The position numbers and the translations under genes were made by a program. A stretch of DNA of 61,265 nucleotides from Candidatus Zhuqueibacterota bacterium. Its GTDB lineage: Bacteria; Zhuqueibacterota; Zhuqueibacteria; Residuimicrobiales; Krinioviventaceae. A model generated the notes under the pieces. The model ran no database searches. It saw only the letters and a list, made by a program, of their open reading frames with translations, and was not told where the DNA came from. Where the stretch lies: assembly GCA_016934825.1 (NCBI GenBank), contig JAFGSB010000033.1, positions 1 through 61,265 on the forward strand, given 5' to 3'. Shown one piece after another: positions 52,561-61,265 of the stretch. Every line of letters starts with the position of its first letter. The first letter of the stretch is position 1.

Positions 52561-55347
52561 ATGAAATATAAAATATTCATTTTTGCCTTTTTATTTTATT
52601 TTCAATCCGCGATCCCGCAAATTCTCACATGGTCCCCCCTGTTCTCCACCCCCGATGATACCATCACCATCGTCTATGACGCGACGGAAGGCACACGGGG
52701 ACTGGTCGGCGCGTCCGAGGTTTACGCGCATACGGGAGTTATCACAGAAAAAAGTAACAATCCGTCTGATTGGCGATATGTAAAAACCGCCTGGGGTCAA
52801 AACACGCCGGAAACCAGACTCGATCCGCTGGGCAACGACCAGTGGCAAATCCGGTTTCACATCAGAAGTTATTACGGCGTCCCGGTGACGGAAAAAATTC
52901 TCCAACTGGCATTTGTGTTCCGCAACGCCGCGTGTACACGGGAAGGCAAAGATGTCGGCAACAAGGACATTTTTTTGCCCGTATACGAAGAGGGTTTGAA
53001 TGTAGCTTTTTTAATGCCGACGCCCATTTTCCCGGAACTCAATGACAGCACGGAGATCATCGCCGCCGGCAGCCGCTCGGTCTCCCTGAAATTATTTATT
53101 GATAATGAATTAAAACACACCGTAAATAAGGACACGCTAAAATATACCATCACAGCGACCGAATATGTCAAAAAAAGGCTCAAAATCACCGCTGTTGATT
53201 CAACCGGCGCGGAAAAATCTTTGTCCACCTATTATATCGTCCGGGAACCGGTCAATATTGCAGCCCTGCCGGACAATGTCATCGACGGCATTAACGAAAT
53301 CAATGAAACCACGGTCACGCTTGTGCTGCACGCGCCGTTTAAGGAATTCATATACGTCATCGGCGATTTTAATGATTTTGAAGCCGACCCACTTTATTAT
53401 ATGAACAAAACGCCGGATGGTGAGCGCTGGTGGTTCACTCTAAGAAACCTGGAACCGGACAGGGAAGTCCTGTTTCAATATTATGTCGACGGAAAACTAA
53501 AAATCGCCGATCCCTATACCGATAAAATCATCGACCCAGTCTATGACCCGTTAATCCCGGAAGAGACCTATCCGACCCTGACCCCCTATCCGGCGGATCA
53601 AACTACGGACATTGTGTCCACTTTGCAAACGGCACAGCAGGATTATAACTGGGAAATAACGGATTTTCAAAAACCGCCAAAGGAACAACTTGTCATTTAC
53701 GAACTGCTGATCAGGGATTTTATAAAAGAGCATAACTATCAAACCCTCATCGACACCCTCGATTATTTACAAAATTTAGGTATCAATGCCGTCGAGCTTA
53801 TGCCGATAAATGAATTCGAAGGCAATTCAAGCTGGGGATACAATCCCTCTTTTTATTTTGCCCCGGATAAATACTATGGTCCGAAAAACGATCTGAAAAA
53901 ATTTATCGACGCAGCGCATAAACGGGGCATCGCCGTTATACAGGATATCGTCCTCAACCACGCTTATGGTCAATGTTCGCTGGTCCAGTTATACGCCGGC
54001 GACCTGTCCGAAAGTCCGTGGTTTAACGTGACCTCTCCCAATCCGACCTATTATTGGGGATTCGATTTTAACCATGATAGACCGGCCACACGGGATTTTG
54101 TCGACCGGGTCCTCAAATACTGGGTGGAGGAATATCACATCGACGGTTTTCGTCTCGATTTTACTAAGGGCTTTACCCAAACACCCGGAGAGGGCTGGTA
54201 TTATGACGAATCGCGCATTAATAATTTGAAACGGATCGCCGACCGGGTGTGGGAAACCGATCCGGAAACGTTCCTGATCCTGGAACACCTGACCGTCAAC
54301 ACCGAAGAAAAAGAACTGGCTGATTATGGTATGATGCTGTGGGGCAAAATGACGGAGCAGTACAATGAAGCGACCATGGGGTATCATGATAACGATAAAT
54401 CGGATCTTTCATGGGGCTGGTACAAACGCCGGGGCTGGGCAGAACCGAACCTCGTCACATATATGGAAAGCCACGATGAAGAACGGCTGATGGTCAAAAA
54501 CCTGCAATGGGGCAACTCGAGTGGTGATTACAATATCAAAGACCTGTCCACCGCTCTGGACAGGATGAAAATGGCGGCCGCCTTCTTTTTTACCATTCCC
54601 GGCCCGAAAATGATCTGGCAGTTCGGCGAGCTGGGATACGATTATTCCATCGATTACAACGGCAGGGTCGGCGAAAAGCCCATCCGCTGGGATTATTTTC
54701 AAATGCAGGAGAGACGCGCGTTATACGATGTGTTTGCCGCATTGATCAAACTGAAAACCCGGCATGACGCCTTTAACAGTCAAAATGTCATTTTGTCCAC
54801 AGTCGGCGCGACCAAAAAGATCAAGATCGAACATGAAACGATGAACGTGGTGATCCTCGGCAATTTCGGCGTAACGCCGCAGAACATTATGCCGAACTAT
54901 TATCACGACGGCGCCTGGTATGATTATTTTTCCGGCGATTCGATAAATGTGACCGATCCGTCGGCGCTGGTGTCCTATCTGCCGGGAGAATTTCATATAT
55001 ACACAGATGTCCGGCTGGAAAAACCGCACATTACCGGTCTTCGTGACGAGTTGATCTCGGGTAAACCCGCTCAATTCCGGCTGGCGCAGAACTATCCCAA
55101 TCCGTTTAACCCGTCTACAACCATACAATATGAATTGCCCGAACCGTCCTATGTGACACTAAATATATATAATATCGCCGGACAAAAAGTTATTACCCTT
55201 GTCGACGCGGCGCAAAAAGCGGGATCCTACCGCGTAAGCTGGAACGGCCTGGATTTATCCGGCCGCGCCGTTTCCGCCGGAGTCTACTTTGTCCGGATTT
55301 CGACAAAAAATTATTCGGCAACAAAAAAGATGGTTCTGGTGAGGTGA
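52561..55347 (+). CDS. GH13 alpha-amylase family enzyme with type IX sorting domain
   Basis: 928 residues. Signal peptide 1-20. An N-terminal beta domain (20-150) and a CBM48-like domain (about 250-350, VYVIGDFNDF-like GDFNDFEADP) precede the barrel. The four GH13 regions are visible: DIVLNHAYG (about 460), GFRLDFTKGF with the nucleophile Asp (about 530), LILEHLTV with the acid Glu (about 575) and ESHDEERL with His-Asp (about 635). The last 85 residues are a type IX sorting domain (QNYPNPFNPSTTIQYEL, AGVYFVRIS, SATKKMVLVR). It is a secreted or surface enzyme acting on alpha-glucans. AAAGG lies 8 nt before the ATG. Confidence 0.92.
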   Translation: MKYKIFIFAFLFYFQSAIPQILTWSPLFSTPDDTITIVYDATEGTRGLVGASEVYAHTGVITEKSNNPSDWRYVKTAWGQNTPETRLDPLGNDQWQIRFHIRSYYGVPVTEKILQLAFVFRNAACTREGKDVGNKDIFLPVYEEGLNVAFLMPTPIFPELNDSTEIIAAGSRSVSLKLFIDNELKHTVNKDTLKYTITATEYVKKRLKITAVDSTGAEKSLSTYYIVREPVNIAALPDNVIDGINEINETTVTLVLHAPFKEFIYVIGDFNDFEADPLYYMNKTPDGERWWFTLRNLEPDREVLFQYYVDGKLKIADPYTDKIIDPVYDPLIPEETYPTLTPYPADQTTDIVSTLQTAQQDYNWEITDFQKPPKEQLVIYELLIRDFIKEHNYQTLIDTLDYLQNLGINAVELMPINEFEGNSSWGYNPSFYFAPDKYYGPKNDLKKFIDAAHKRGIAVIQDIVLNHAYGQCSLVQLYAGDLSESPWFNVTSPNPTYYWGFDFNHDRPATRDFVDRVLKYWVEEYHIDGFRLDFTKGFTQTPGEGWYYDESRINNLKRIADRVWETDPETFLILEHLTVNTEEKELADYGMMLWGKMTEQYNEATMGYHDNDKSDLSWGWYKRRGWAEPNLVTYMESHDEERLMVKNLQWGNSSGDYNIKDLSTALDRMKMAAAFFFTIPGPKMIWQFGELGYDYSIDYNGRVGEKPIRWDYFQMQERRALYDVFAALIKLKTRHDAFNSQNVILSTVGATKKIKIEHETMNVVILGNFGVTPQNIMPNYYHDGAWYDYFSGDSINVTDPSALVSYLPGEFHIYTDVRLEKPHITGLRDELISGKPAQFRLAQNYPNPFNPSTTIQYELPEPSYVTLNIYNIAGQKVITLVDAAQKAGSYRVSWNGLDLSGRAVSAGVYFVRISTKNYSATKKMVLVR

Positions 55348-55377
55348 TATAATTTAACTGAAAAAATTTATTCTTTT

Positions 55378-55404
55378 TGTGCCCCATGTGCAATCCGGGT
55401 CACA
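55378..55404. repeat. TTGCGCC palindrome, copy 3
   Basis: TTGTGCCCCATGTGCAATCC followed by GGGTCACA: arms TGTGCCC and GGGTCACA pair with one mismatch. It starts 31 nt after the amylase stop. Confidence 0.5.
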
Positions 55405-55530
55405 GGGGGAACATCTTCCGCGACACGGGGATTTTTCCGGAACCCCGTCCCTTTATGGACAACATTGGGTGTATGCATTGCATAAAGGAGTGGAGCTCCG
55501 GGGCGCTATGCAGAACTTCGTCGCCAACCT

Positions 55531-55691
55531 GTCATTTCGAGGAGCGCAGCGACGAGAAATCCTGTAATAAATCCACGCCCCGGAGCGTCGTCTAATTGGA
55601 CTACAGGCATATGAAATAGTTTTAACTCTTTAGGTGATACACCCCGGGGCGTTGTTCAAAAGAAAAGATTTCTCCCTGCGGTCGAAATGAC
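55531..55691. repeat. GTCATTTCGA repeats in inverted pair
   Basis: GTCATTTCGAGGAGCGCAGC then GACGAGAAATC (55531-55561) and its rough reverse complement AGATTTCTCCCTGCGGTCGA then AATGAC (55666-55691). This is a very widespread intergenic repeat class in environmental genomes. Confidence 0.6.
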
Positions 55692-55812
55692 AAAAAACGT
55701 GTGTTTTTATCAATCTGCGTGATCCGCGGTATCGGCGAGAGAATTTTAATTCTGATTTCCAAATTGTATTTGAAAGGTACATAAATCACAGAGGGGCTGT
55801 GTTTTGTTTACC

Positions 55813-55839
55813 TGCGCCCATGTGTAACTTGGGTCGCAG
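55813..55839. repeat. TTGCGCC palindrome, copy 4
   Basis: TGCGCCCATGTGTAACTTGG then GTCGCA; the arms TGCGCCC and GGGTCGCA pair. It is directly followed by the duplicated gene end. Confidence 0.5.
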
Positions 55840-55845
55840 AAGGAA

Positions 55846-55904
55846 GTATTCGGATACAAAAAAGATGAATCTGGTGAGGTGATATAATCTAACTAAAAAA
55901 AATA
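55846..55904 (+). pseudogene. Duplicated 3' end of the amylase gene
   Basis: From TATTCGG to the A run, about 57 bases match the last codons, stop codon and 3' flank of the amylase gene (55312-55367) at about 50 positions. It encodes the tail of a type IX domain (KKMNLVR) and nothing upstream of it. Confidence 0.65.
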
Positions 55905-55997
55905 TAAAATTTTTTTATTCAAAAAAATATTGACATAATATATAATAATTTGCATATTAAATAAATACCATATAAAAAATTTCCATACAGGGGTCTC

Positions 55998-57356
55998 ATG
56001 CGAAAAAATAACAAGCAAATATTTGTTTTATTGTTATGTGTGCTTACAAGCGCTGTCTACGGGCAAAATCCCATATCATTGCCGCTGCAGAGTAAAGCGG
56101 GCGAAAAAATAACCGGTGTTATTGCGGATCCGGTTTTGGACGTGTACATCAACCCGGCTATGATGAAATTTGATAAATTCACGATTTTTACCGGCGGCAC
56201 GATTGATGACCTGAACGCCCCGTCAAAACTGGACCTTCCGCTAAATAACTCTTTCCTTTATATATTTGTACCTTTTAGAACCTGGAGTTTTGGGGTTATG
56301 GCGGACGGGCAGTTAAAAGATAATATCATGGGATTTAATCAGGATTTAATACACGCGCCTCTCTATGATCACGAATATTATAATCTGAATTTTTTACTGA
56401 ATAAACAATTATTTTCAAAAATCAATCTGGGTATTTCCTGTTTATACAGGAATGCCCCAAATTCCGATATTGATAATTACATCCATACTGATTATTTATT
56501 AAATTCCGTTTATGCCCCGGATAAATTTGCGGGAGGTTATAAATCTTTTGATGTCAAAGCCGGTTTACAAATAAAACTTTTGCCCTCGCTTTCGGTACTT
56601 CCATCGATCACCTGGTCACAAATCTCTAAAAAACAATATAACAAGGAGTATAAAGCGATTTACCCGAATTTCAAAGCAACTTTCAATGGAATTACAGATA
56701 CCACAACATATATTGATAATTATAACTTTTTACCGTTTGATTTCAAATACCCGTCCTATGATATATTGATAAAATGGAATCTTAAAAATATCCTGTTCCG
56801 TTTTCAGGGTAATTACCATACCTACGAATTCACAGAAAAATATGTAAATGAATCGAATGAATATCATCAAATTTACGATCCGTCGACGACTGAACATTAC
56901 ACATATACGGAATACGAAAAGAATGTTTACCAAAAGGATAAAAAACTTTCAAAATATGCATTAAAATTTGGTGCGGACATACCCTTGGGGGATTACTTCA
57001 ATGTGTATCTTGCCTATCATCATCAAATCGGCAAAACAACCAGACCCGATACCGATCCGAAATATTATAGACACGAGTATGGCGACAAATTACAGATGTT
57101 CACATCCGCATTACAGTATAAATTATCGACAAAAATGTTTTTATATTATTCCATCTCTTACAACAGCATTCAAAATCTCGCGCAAAATAGTCATAGTCGA
57201 AGTGTTGTTATATATGACCGGTACCATTACAAATTTTCCGATTATTATCTTGGTTTTGAATATCAGTTCATCAAACATTTAAAAGGATTTTTGTTAATCA
57301 ATAATGTTCCTTATATCCCGGAGTTAATCAGTTTTCAATTACAATACGAATTATAA
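55998..57356 (+). CDS. Putative outer membrane beta-barrel protein
   Basis: 452 residues. Signal peptide 1-23. The mature protein begins with VLDVYINPAMMKFDKFTIFT, like FadL/PorV-type barrels that start with an N-P-A motif, and continues as amphipathic strands with many aromatics (YDHEYYNLNFLLNKQLFSK, YFNVYLAYHHQIGK, MFLYYSISYNS). It ends in a strand (ISFQLQYEL) suitable for BAM recognition. Some 14-16 strands are expected. No specific family is assigned; a PorV-like role in surface export is possible. GGGG lies before the ATG. Confidence 0.6.
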   Translation: MRKNNKQIFVLLLCVLTSAVYGQNPISLPLQSKAGEKITGVIADPVLDVYINPAMMKFDKFTIFTGGTIDDLNAPSKLDLPLNNSFLYIFVPFRTWSFGVMADGQLKDNIMGFNQDLIHAPLYDHEYYNLNFLLNKQLFSKINLGISCLYRNAPNSDIDNYIHTDYLLNSVYAPDKFAGGYKSFDVKAGLQIKLLPSLSVLPSITWSQISKKQYNKEYKAIYPNFKATFNGITDTTTYIDNYNFLPFDFKYPSYDILIKWNLKNILFRFQGNYHTYEFTEKYVNESNEYHQIYDPSTTEHYTYTEYEKNVYQKDKKLSKYALKFGADIPLGDYFNVYLAYHHQIGKTTRPDTDPKYYRHEYGDKLQMFTSALQYKLSTKMFLYYSISYNSIQNLAQNSHSRSVVIYDRYHYKFSDYYLGFEYQFIKHLKGFLLINNVPYIPELISFQLQYEL

Positions 57357-57370
57357 ATAAAATGCATCGG

Positions 57371-57403
57371 CCCTGATGACTGACAGCTGATTGCTGACAG
57401 TTG
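57371..57403. repeat. Short tandem TGACAGxTGATTG
   Basis: Two imperfect copies of TGACAGCTGATTGC in the 57357-57575 spacer. No other feature in this gap. Confidence 0.4.
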
Positions 57404-57575
57404 ATTGATTTAAAAATCCATATCGAAAAACCCACACCATTCGAATTTATCGTTTTTTGTTGCACCGGCAAAATGAGATAATTATATTGATTAAAGTAAT
57501 TTTACAACTAATTATTTTCCCATTTTGAAAGAAGAAAAAAAAAGTAAAAAAAATCATCTAAATTAGGAGACAACA

Positions 57576-58658
57576 ATGAAAAAACTTTTTCTCCTGATAC
57601 TGATCTTTATTTACATTCTTTGCTGTATACCCGTCGTGAAGGCGCAACAGCCGGAAACCGAAAAACCTCCTTATCATGACTGGTGGAACGAATACCGCTT
57701 CATCAGGCCGTTTCGCAGTACCCTGGCCAAAAAGCTTCCGCTTATCACAGTTAAAGGCAATAAATTTGTCAATGCCGACGGTGACACGATTTTGTTTCGC
57801 GGGCTGTCGATTTCCGACCCGGACAAGTTAGCGAACCAGGGGCACTGGAACCGGTCCCATTTTGAACATGTCAAAGAAACGGGCGCGAAACTGGTCCGCA
57901 TCCCGGTGCACCCGATTGCCTGGCGGGAACGGACGCCGGAAAATTATTTGAAATTACTCGACAAGGCGGTTGAATGGTGCTCGGAACTCGACATGTATAT
58001 CATCATCGACTGGCACTCCATCGGCAACCTGAAAACGGAGCTGTTCCAGAATCCCATGTACGACACGACGCAAAAGGAAACATTCGGGTTCTGGCAAACC
58101 ATCGCCCGGCATTACAACGGCAACAATACCGTCGCTTTTTATGAACTGTTCAACGAACCGACAATATTCAACGGACAGCTTGGCCGGATGTCATGGAGCG
58201 AATGGAAAAAACTGAATGAGGATATGATCGCGCTGATCCGCGCGTTTGACAGGGAGACAATCCCGCTGGTCGCAGGATTTGACTGGGCCTACGATCTGAC
58301 GCCGCTGCGCGTCGATCCCGTACAGGCGGAAGGGATCGGCTACGTCACCCATCCCTACGCGCACAAGCGGTCACAACCGTGGGAACCCAAATGGGAGGAA
58401 ACCTTCGGTTTCGCGGCGGACCGGTACCCGATTATCGCAACCGAAATGGGATTCGGACTGAGACCGGGTGAAGAAATGTCCGAAGACCATTATGGAAATC
58501 ACATTTTAGACTATCTTGAAGGCCGCGGTATCAGTTGGGTGGCATGGGTTTATGATCCGGAATGGGGTCCAAGAATGCTGGTATCATGGGACACGTATGA
58601 ACTGACGGCAAGCGGCAAGTTTTTCAAAAAAGCAATGCAGGGACAAAGAGGGAAGTGA
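57576..58658 (+). CDS. Secreted GH5 cellulase-family glycoside hydrolase
   Basis: 360 residues. Signal peptide 1-24. The barrel shows GDTILFRGLSISDPDK, LVRIPVHPIAW, IIIDWHSIG (conserved His), FYELFNEPTIF with the acid/base Glu (about 195), GYVTHPYAH and IIATEMGFG with the nucleophile Glu (about 290), then WVAWVYDPEWGPRML. All catalytic residues are present. No carbohydrate-binding or type IX domain is attached, so it is likely periplasmic or exported by another route. AGGAGA lies 6 nt upstream of the ATG. Confidence 0.9.
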   Translation: MKKLFLLILIFIYILCCIPVVKAQQPETEKPPYHDWWNEYRFIRPFRSTLAKKLPLITVKGNKFVNADGDTILFRGLSISDPDKLANQGHWNRSHFEHVKETGAKLVRIPVHPIAWRERTPENYLKLLDKAVEWCSELDMYIIIDWHSIGNLKTELFQNPMYDTTQKETFGFWQTIARHYNGNNTVAFYELFNEPTIFNGQLGRMSWSEWKKLNEDMIALIRAFDRETIPLVAGFDWAYDLTPLRVDPVQAEGIGYVTHPYAHKRSQPWEPKWEETFGFAADRYPIIATEMGFGLRPGEEMSEDHYGNHILDYLEGRGISWVAWVYDPEWGPRMLVSWDTYELTASGKFFKKAMQGQRGK

Positions 58659-58956
58659 ACGGTTGGAGCGGCGGGGCGAGATACAAGGGAATAAGAGTTC
58701 CGGGAACCTCTTTGTAGATTTTAAGAGTAGGTTTTTATCAGTTAATAAACGAAAAATACCCTCTTTTTTTTAAATAAAATAATAGTTTTTTCTTGTTTAT
58801 TTCTACGAAATTTCATTTATTAACTTGTCAATCAAACGGATACGGGACTTTAGGGTGGAAAGCTTTTCTTTTATTGCGTGTTTTTTTCAGGAAAAAGGTG
58901 GGATAAATCCCACCCTACCAACTATGTTATACTCGTAATAAAACAGGAAAACAAAA
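58659..58956. other. Intergenic with two palindromes
   Basis: AAGAGTTCC-G-GGAACCTCTT (about 58693-58712) lies 35 nt after the GH5 stop without a T run. GGTGGGAT-AA-ATCCCACC (58899-58916), followed by CTACC, belongs to a widespread TAGGGTGGG-type repeat, with a single half-site GGGTGG at 58852. Confidence 0.5.
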
Positions 58957-61265
58957 ATGTTTAATAGAATCCAATTTTTATTATCAATATTAATACTTTG
59001 TATTTGTTCTATGTCGTCTGCTCAAGATTCTGATAATTTGATACAACAACTGAAAAATGAATATGAAAATGTAGAGAATTTTCGATCAGGAAAAAGAAGG
59101 CTCTCAAAAGCATCAAATATGAATTTAGTTCAAACCAGAGAAAACATTTTTAAAATTAAAAATCAACTTCAATCAATAAATAATGAGCTTGAAAATCCAA
59201 TATACTTTAAAAACGATTTAATACTGGATAGCAATTTAGATCTTGTTGATTTTTACCTTTATGAATACAGTGATAATTATTACCAAGCCTTTGGAAGACT
59301 TAAAAATAAACAAAGGAAATATCTTGAATGGGTAAAATTAAGATTCAATTTTTATAATAACGGCGCTTTTGTGGCAACCGATTTTACATACATTGATTTC
59401 GAATCATACGGTTATTATGGTATTTCACCTTATAAATTTTCACTCATAAATACTTTTATTGATAAAGCAGATTTTGATAGCATTGCTTTTCAAATCGAAT
59501 ATGATGACGAAGATGGTGATGATGATATTTTGTGGGATCAAATGCTCGAATTAGAATCAACAAATATTATCCCATCTGGAAGTTATCATAAATGGCAAGG
59601 CGTGGTTCGAAATGATTTTAATTATTCAATGACATTTCCTTGCATCTATGCTTGTATAATGAAACAAGGTAGAATGGTTGCACTTGATTATACCTATATT
59701 GATGTTGATACATTGTATTTCAATTCACTCATAATACAATCTGTAATTACATCACCAACTTTGAGCGAAAGTATTACCTTGAAAAATTATTCTAAACAAG
59801 ATATAGACATTTCTGGTTGGACAATTGGAGATTTAAATGAACCTACTGCATATAAAATTCCACAGGGAACAATCATTAATTCTGGCTTGTCAATAACGTT
59901 TGAACATACTAAGTTGGGATTTCAAATAAATGACACAGGAGAAATAATATATTTAAAGGATCAATACGGCATCACAATTGATATTTGGACTGAAACAATC
60001 GGAGAAGACAGAGATTTTAAATTATTTCGTTTCAAAGAAAACTCTAAAGCAAATTTCGATAGTTATATTGATTTACCAGATTCGTATGATGATATTAAAT
60101 ATTTTATTAATTATTCTTTATATTCTCTGGATGGTAATGGCAATTTACCACCTAACGTTCCAATATTTATTAAAGATAATTATTCAGGTTATTCTAGGAT
60201 CAATACAAATTTCGAAGCTTTTGTAATTGATCCAGAACAAGATAGAATTAATTTAAATGTTGACTTTGGAAATGGTTATATTTCACCATGGGACGGAAAT
60301 TTTTTATCAGGTTACAATGCGAATATTCAATATTCCTACCCTCAAGCAGGTAATTTTTCAATTAAAGCTAAAGCAAGTGACGGTAGCTTTGAAACTCAAT
60401 GGTCAGAAAATACAAATGCATCAATTGCTTTATCATCGATCCCTGTAATTACCACAACGGAAATTGAAAATGCTTCTTATAAGAAGTATTACAATTTTCA
60501 ACTACAAAGCAATGGTGGTATAGATCCTATTACTTGGCAAATTAAAAATGGAATATTGCCAGATGGTTTATCTATAAACTCCGATAATGGTTTGATTACA
60601 GGTGTTCCATTGCATTCTGGTTCTTTTGATTTTTCTGTTTATTGTATTGATTCCGGAATCCCTTCAGTCTCTGATTCTGCTACTTTTCAAATTAAAGTGG
60701 ATAATCAAAAACCGATAATCACTTCACCTGATTCTATAAATACTTTGGTTAATACACCGCTAAATTATATTGCAAAAGCGACTGATCCGGATGAGAATCC
60801 AATTTCTTTTGAATTTTCAGACTATCCAGTTTGGTTATCGGTGATGAATTCCACTTTGAGCGGTATAACCCCAAATCAAATCTTGGACACATCGTTCACT
60901 TTAATTGCCACTGATGGCGATCTTTCCGATACCATGGATGTTATTATTCATGTTCGGACAGAATCACTATCCATTTTATCCCATGATATTCAAGATGCCG
61001 TTTATAAAAACGAATACCATGATACACTTAGAGCAACTGGTGGTTTACCGCCCTATACATGGTCAATAATTAATGGAAATTTGCCAGAAGGATTGGACTT
61101 TAATAATTCAGGGGTATTATCAGGTTTTCCAAGTTCTTCAGGTCATTTCCAATTCACGGCTCAAGTTCAAGATTCGGATAATCCTCCTCAGACAGATTCG
61201 CTTTCATTGGTTTTGGATGTAATTAATAACCCTCCCCAAATAACATCCAGTGATACAATTTCCAC
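58957..61265 (+). CDS. Secreted multidomain protein with lamin-tail and He_PIG domains, partial
   Basis: At least 769 residues; the frame is open to the window end. I read it through without a stop. Signal peptide 1-21 (ending MSSAQ). Residues 25-90 form a coiled coil. About 260-345 is a lamin-tail-like domain (SESITLKNYSKQDIDISGW, GLSITFEHTKLGF). About 430-490 is PKD-like (DFGNGYISPWDG, YPQAGNFSIKAKASDG). Then come Ig-like modules: He_PIG (GGIDPITWQIKNGILPDGLS) near 500-582, a cadherin-like one near 586-666, and a second He_PIG (GGLPPYTWSIINGNLPEGLD) near 671-752. AGGA lies 9 nt before the ATG. It is more AT-rich than its neighbours. A type IX domain may lie beyond the window. Confidence 0.8.
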   Translation, partial: MFNRIQFLLSILILCICSMSSAQDSDNLIQQLKNEYENVENFRSGKRRLSKASNMNLVQTRENIFKIKNQLQSINNELENPIYFKNDLILDSNLDLVDFYLYEYSDNYYQAFGRLKNKQRKYLEWVKLRFNFYNNGAFVATDFTYIDFESYGYYGISPYKFSLINTFIDKADFDSIAFQIEYDDEDGDDDILWDQMLELESTNIIPSGSYHKWQGVVRNDFNYSMTFPCIYACIMKQGRMVALDYTYIDVDTLYFNSLIIQSVITSPTLSESITLKNYSKQDIDISGWTIGDLNEPTAYKIPQGTIINSGLSITFEHTKLGFQINDTGEIIYLKDQYGITIDIWTETIGEDRDFKLFRFKENSKANFDSYIDLPDSYDDIKYFINYSLYSLDGNGNLPPNVPIFIKDNYSGYSRINTNFEAFVIDPEQDRINLNVDFGNGYISPWDGNFLSGYNANIQYSYPQAGNFSIKAKASDGSFETQWSENTNASIALSSIPVITTTEIENASYKKYYNFQLQSNGGIDPITWQIKNGILPDGLSINSDNGLITGVPLHSGSFDFSVYCIDSGIPSVSDSATFQIKVDNQKPIITSPDSINTLVNTPLNYIAKATDPDENPISFEFSDYPVWLSVMNSTLSGITPNQILDTSFTLIATDGDLSDTMDVIIHVRTESLSILSHDIQDAVYKNEYHDTLRATGGLPPYTWSIINGNLPEGLDFNNSGVLSGFPSSSGHFQFTAQVQDSDNPPQTDSLSLVLDVINNPPQITSSDTIS

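Larger units (their letters stand above)
55348..55997. other. 650-bp repeat-rich non-coding region
   Basis: It holds two TTGCGCC-family palindromes (55378, 55813), a GTCATTTCGA repeat pair (55531, 55667), an inverted repeat CTCCGGGGCG/CGCCCCGGAG (55496 and 55576), and a duplicated gene 3' end (55846). Short ORFs here are not supported. Confidence 0.5.

Noticed and set aside
52872-53228. Minus-strand ORFs within the amylase gene
   Set aside because: Shadow frames of a well-supported GH13 gene.

Overview
The window looks like a chromosomal fragment of an uncultured Gram-negative bacterium of the FCB superphylum (a lineage such as KSB1, Calditrichota, Marinimicrobia or Ignavibacteriota; the exact phylum cannot be fixed from sequence alone). 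The main reason is a recurrent C-terminal secretion domain with an NYPNPFNPSTT-type opening and a GVYFYRI/ATKKMLL-type ending, typical of type IX secretion system cargo. It occurs in four genes (18381, 34085, 48188, 52561). Wza/TolC/beta-barrel genes show an outer membrane. No rRNA, tRNA or CRISPR array was recognised.

Layout. 0-6.4 kb (minus strand): an AbiV-like fragment, a DUF2207-LemA pair, a secreted glycoside hydrolase-like lipoprotein and a beta-barrel protein. 6.8-18.1 kb (minus): an exopolysaccharide operon read from 18.1 down to 6.8 kb: Wza, Wzz, XRE regulator, ExeA/XrtA-type ATPase, CpsD-like protein with a broken P-loop, O-antigen ligase/polymerase, methyltransferase, Wzx flippase, GT2, GT4, methyltransferase. 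18.4-20.8 kb: two secreted proteins. 21.5-26.0 kb: two soluble histidine kinases and an NtrC-type sigma-54 activator in one operon, then a lone receiver protein that has its own clear -24/-12 promoter. This resembles the PrsK/PrsR control of PEP-CTERM/EPS loci.

26.3-28.9 kb is a very compact housekeeping block: stand-alone pyruvate kinase C-domain, ylxR, ylxQ, a queT-like transporter, an endonuclease III homologue and an alkyltransferase-like protein. 29.1-31.8 kb is an SDR / PHP / ATP-grasp operon of unknown product. 32.1-33.7 kb is an ABC-F ATPase preceded by a candidate leader peptide. 34-35.5 kb is a frameshifted type IX cargo gene. 36.1-42.6 kb is a heavy-metal-type RND efflux operon (His-rich small protein, CusC, CusB, CusA types). 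43.3-45.4 kb is a GH36-like lipoprotein. 46.4-47.8 kb is a membrane-anchored alpha/beta hydrolase with a small membrane protein. 48.2-61.3 kb holds secreted proteins (beta-propeller repeat protein, GH13 amylase, beta-barrel, GH5 cellulase, and a lamin-tail/He_PIG protein running off the window end) plus an AT-rich orphan coiled-coil membrane protein.

The lifestyle suggested is a surface-active polysaccharide degrader that builds its own exopolysaccharide. The most unusual non-coding signal is a roughly 180-bp MITE-like element with 17-bp terminal inverted repeats and 9-bp target duplications: two full copies (35.9 and 45.5 kb) and two relics (32.0 and 46.2 kb). One full copy sits directly against the start of the RND operon. 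Several families of intergenic palindromes are also present.
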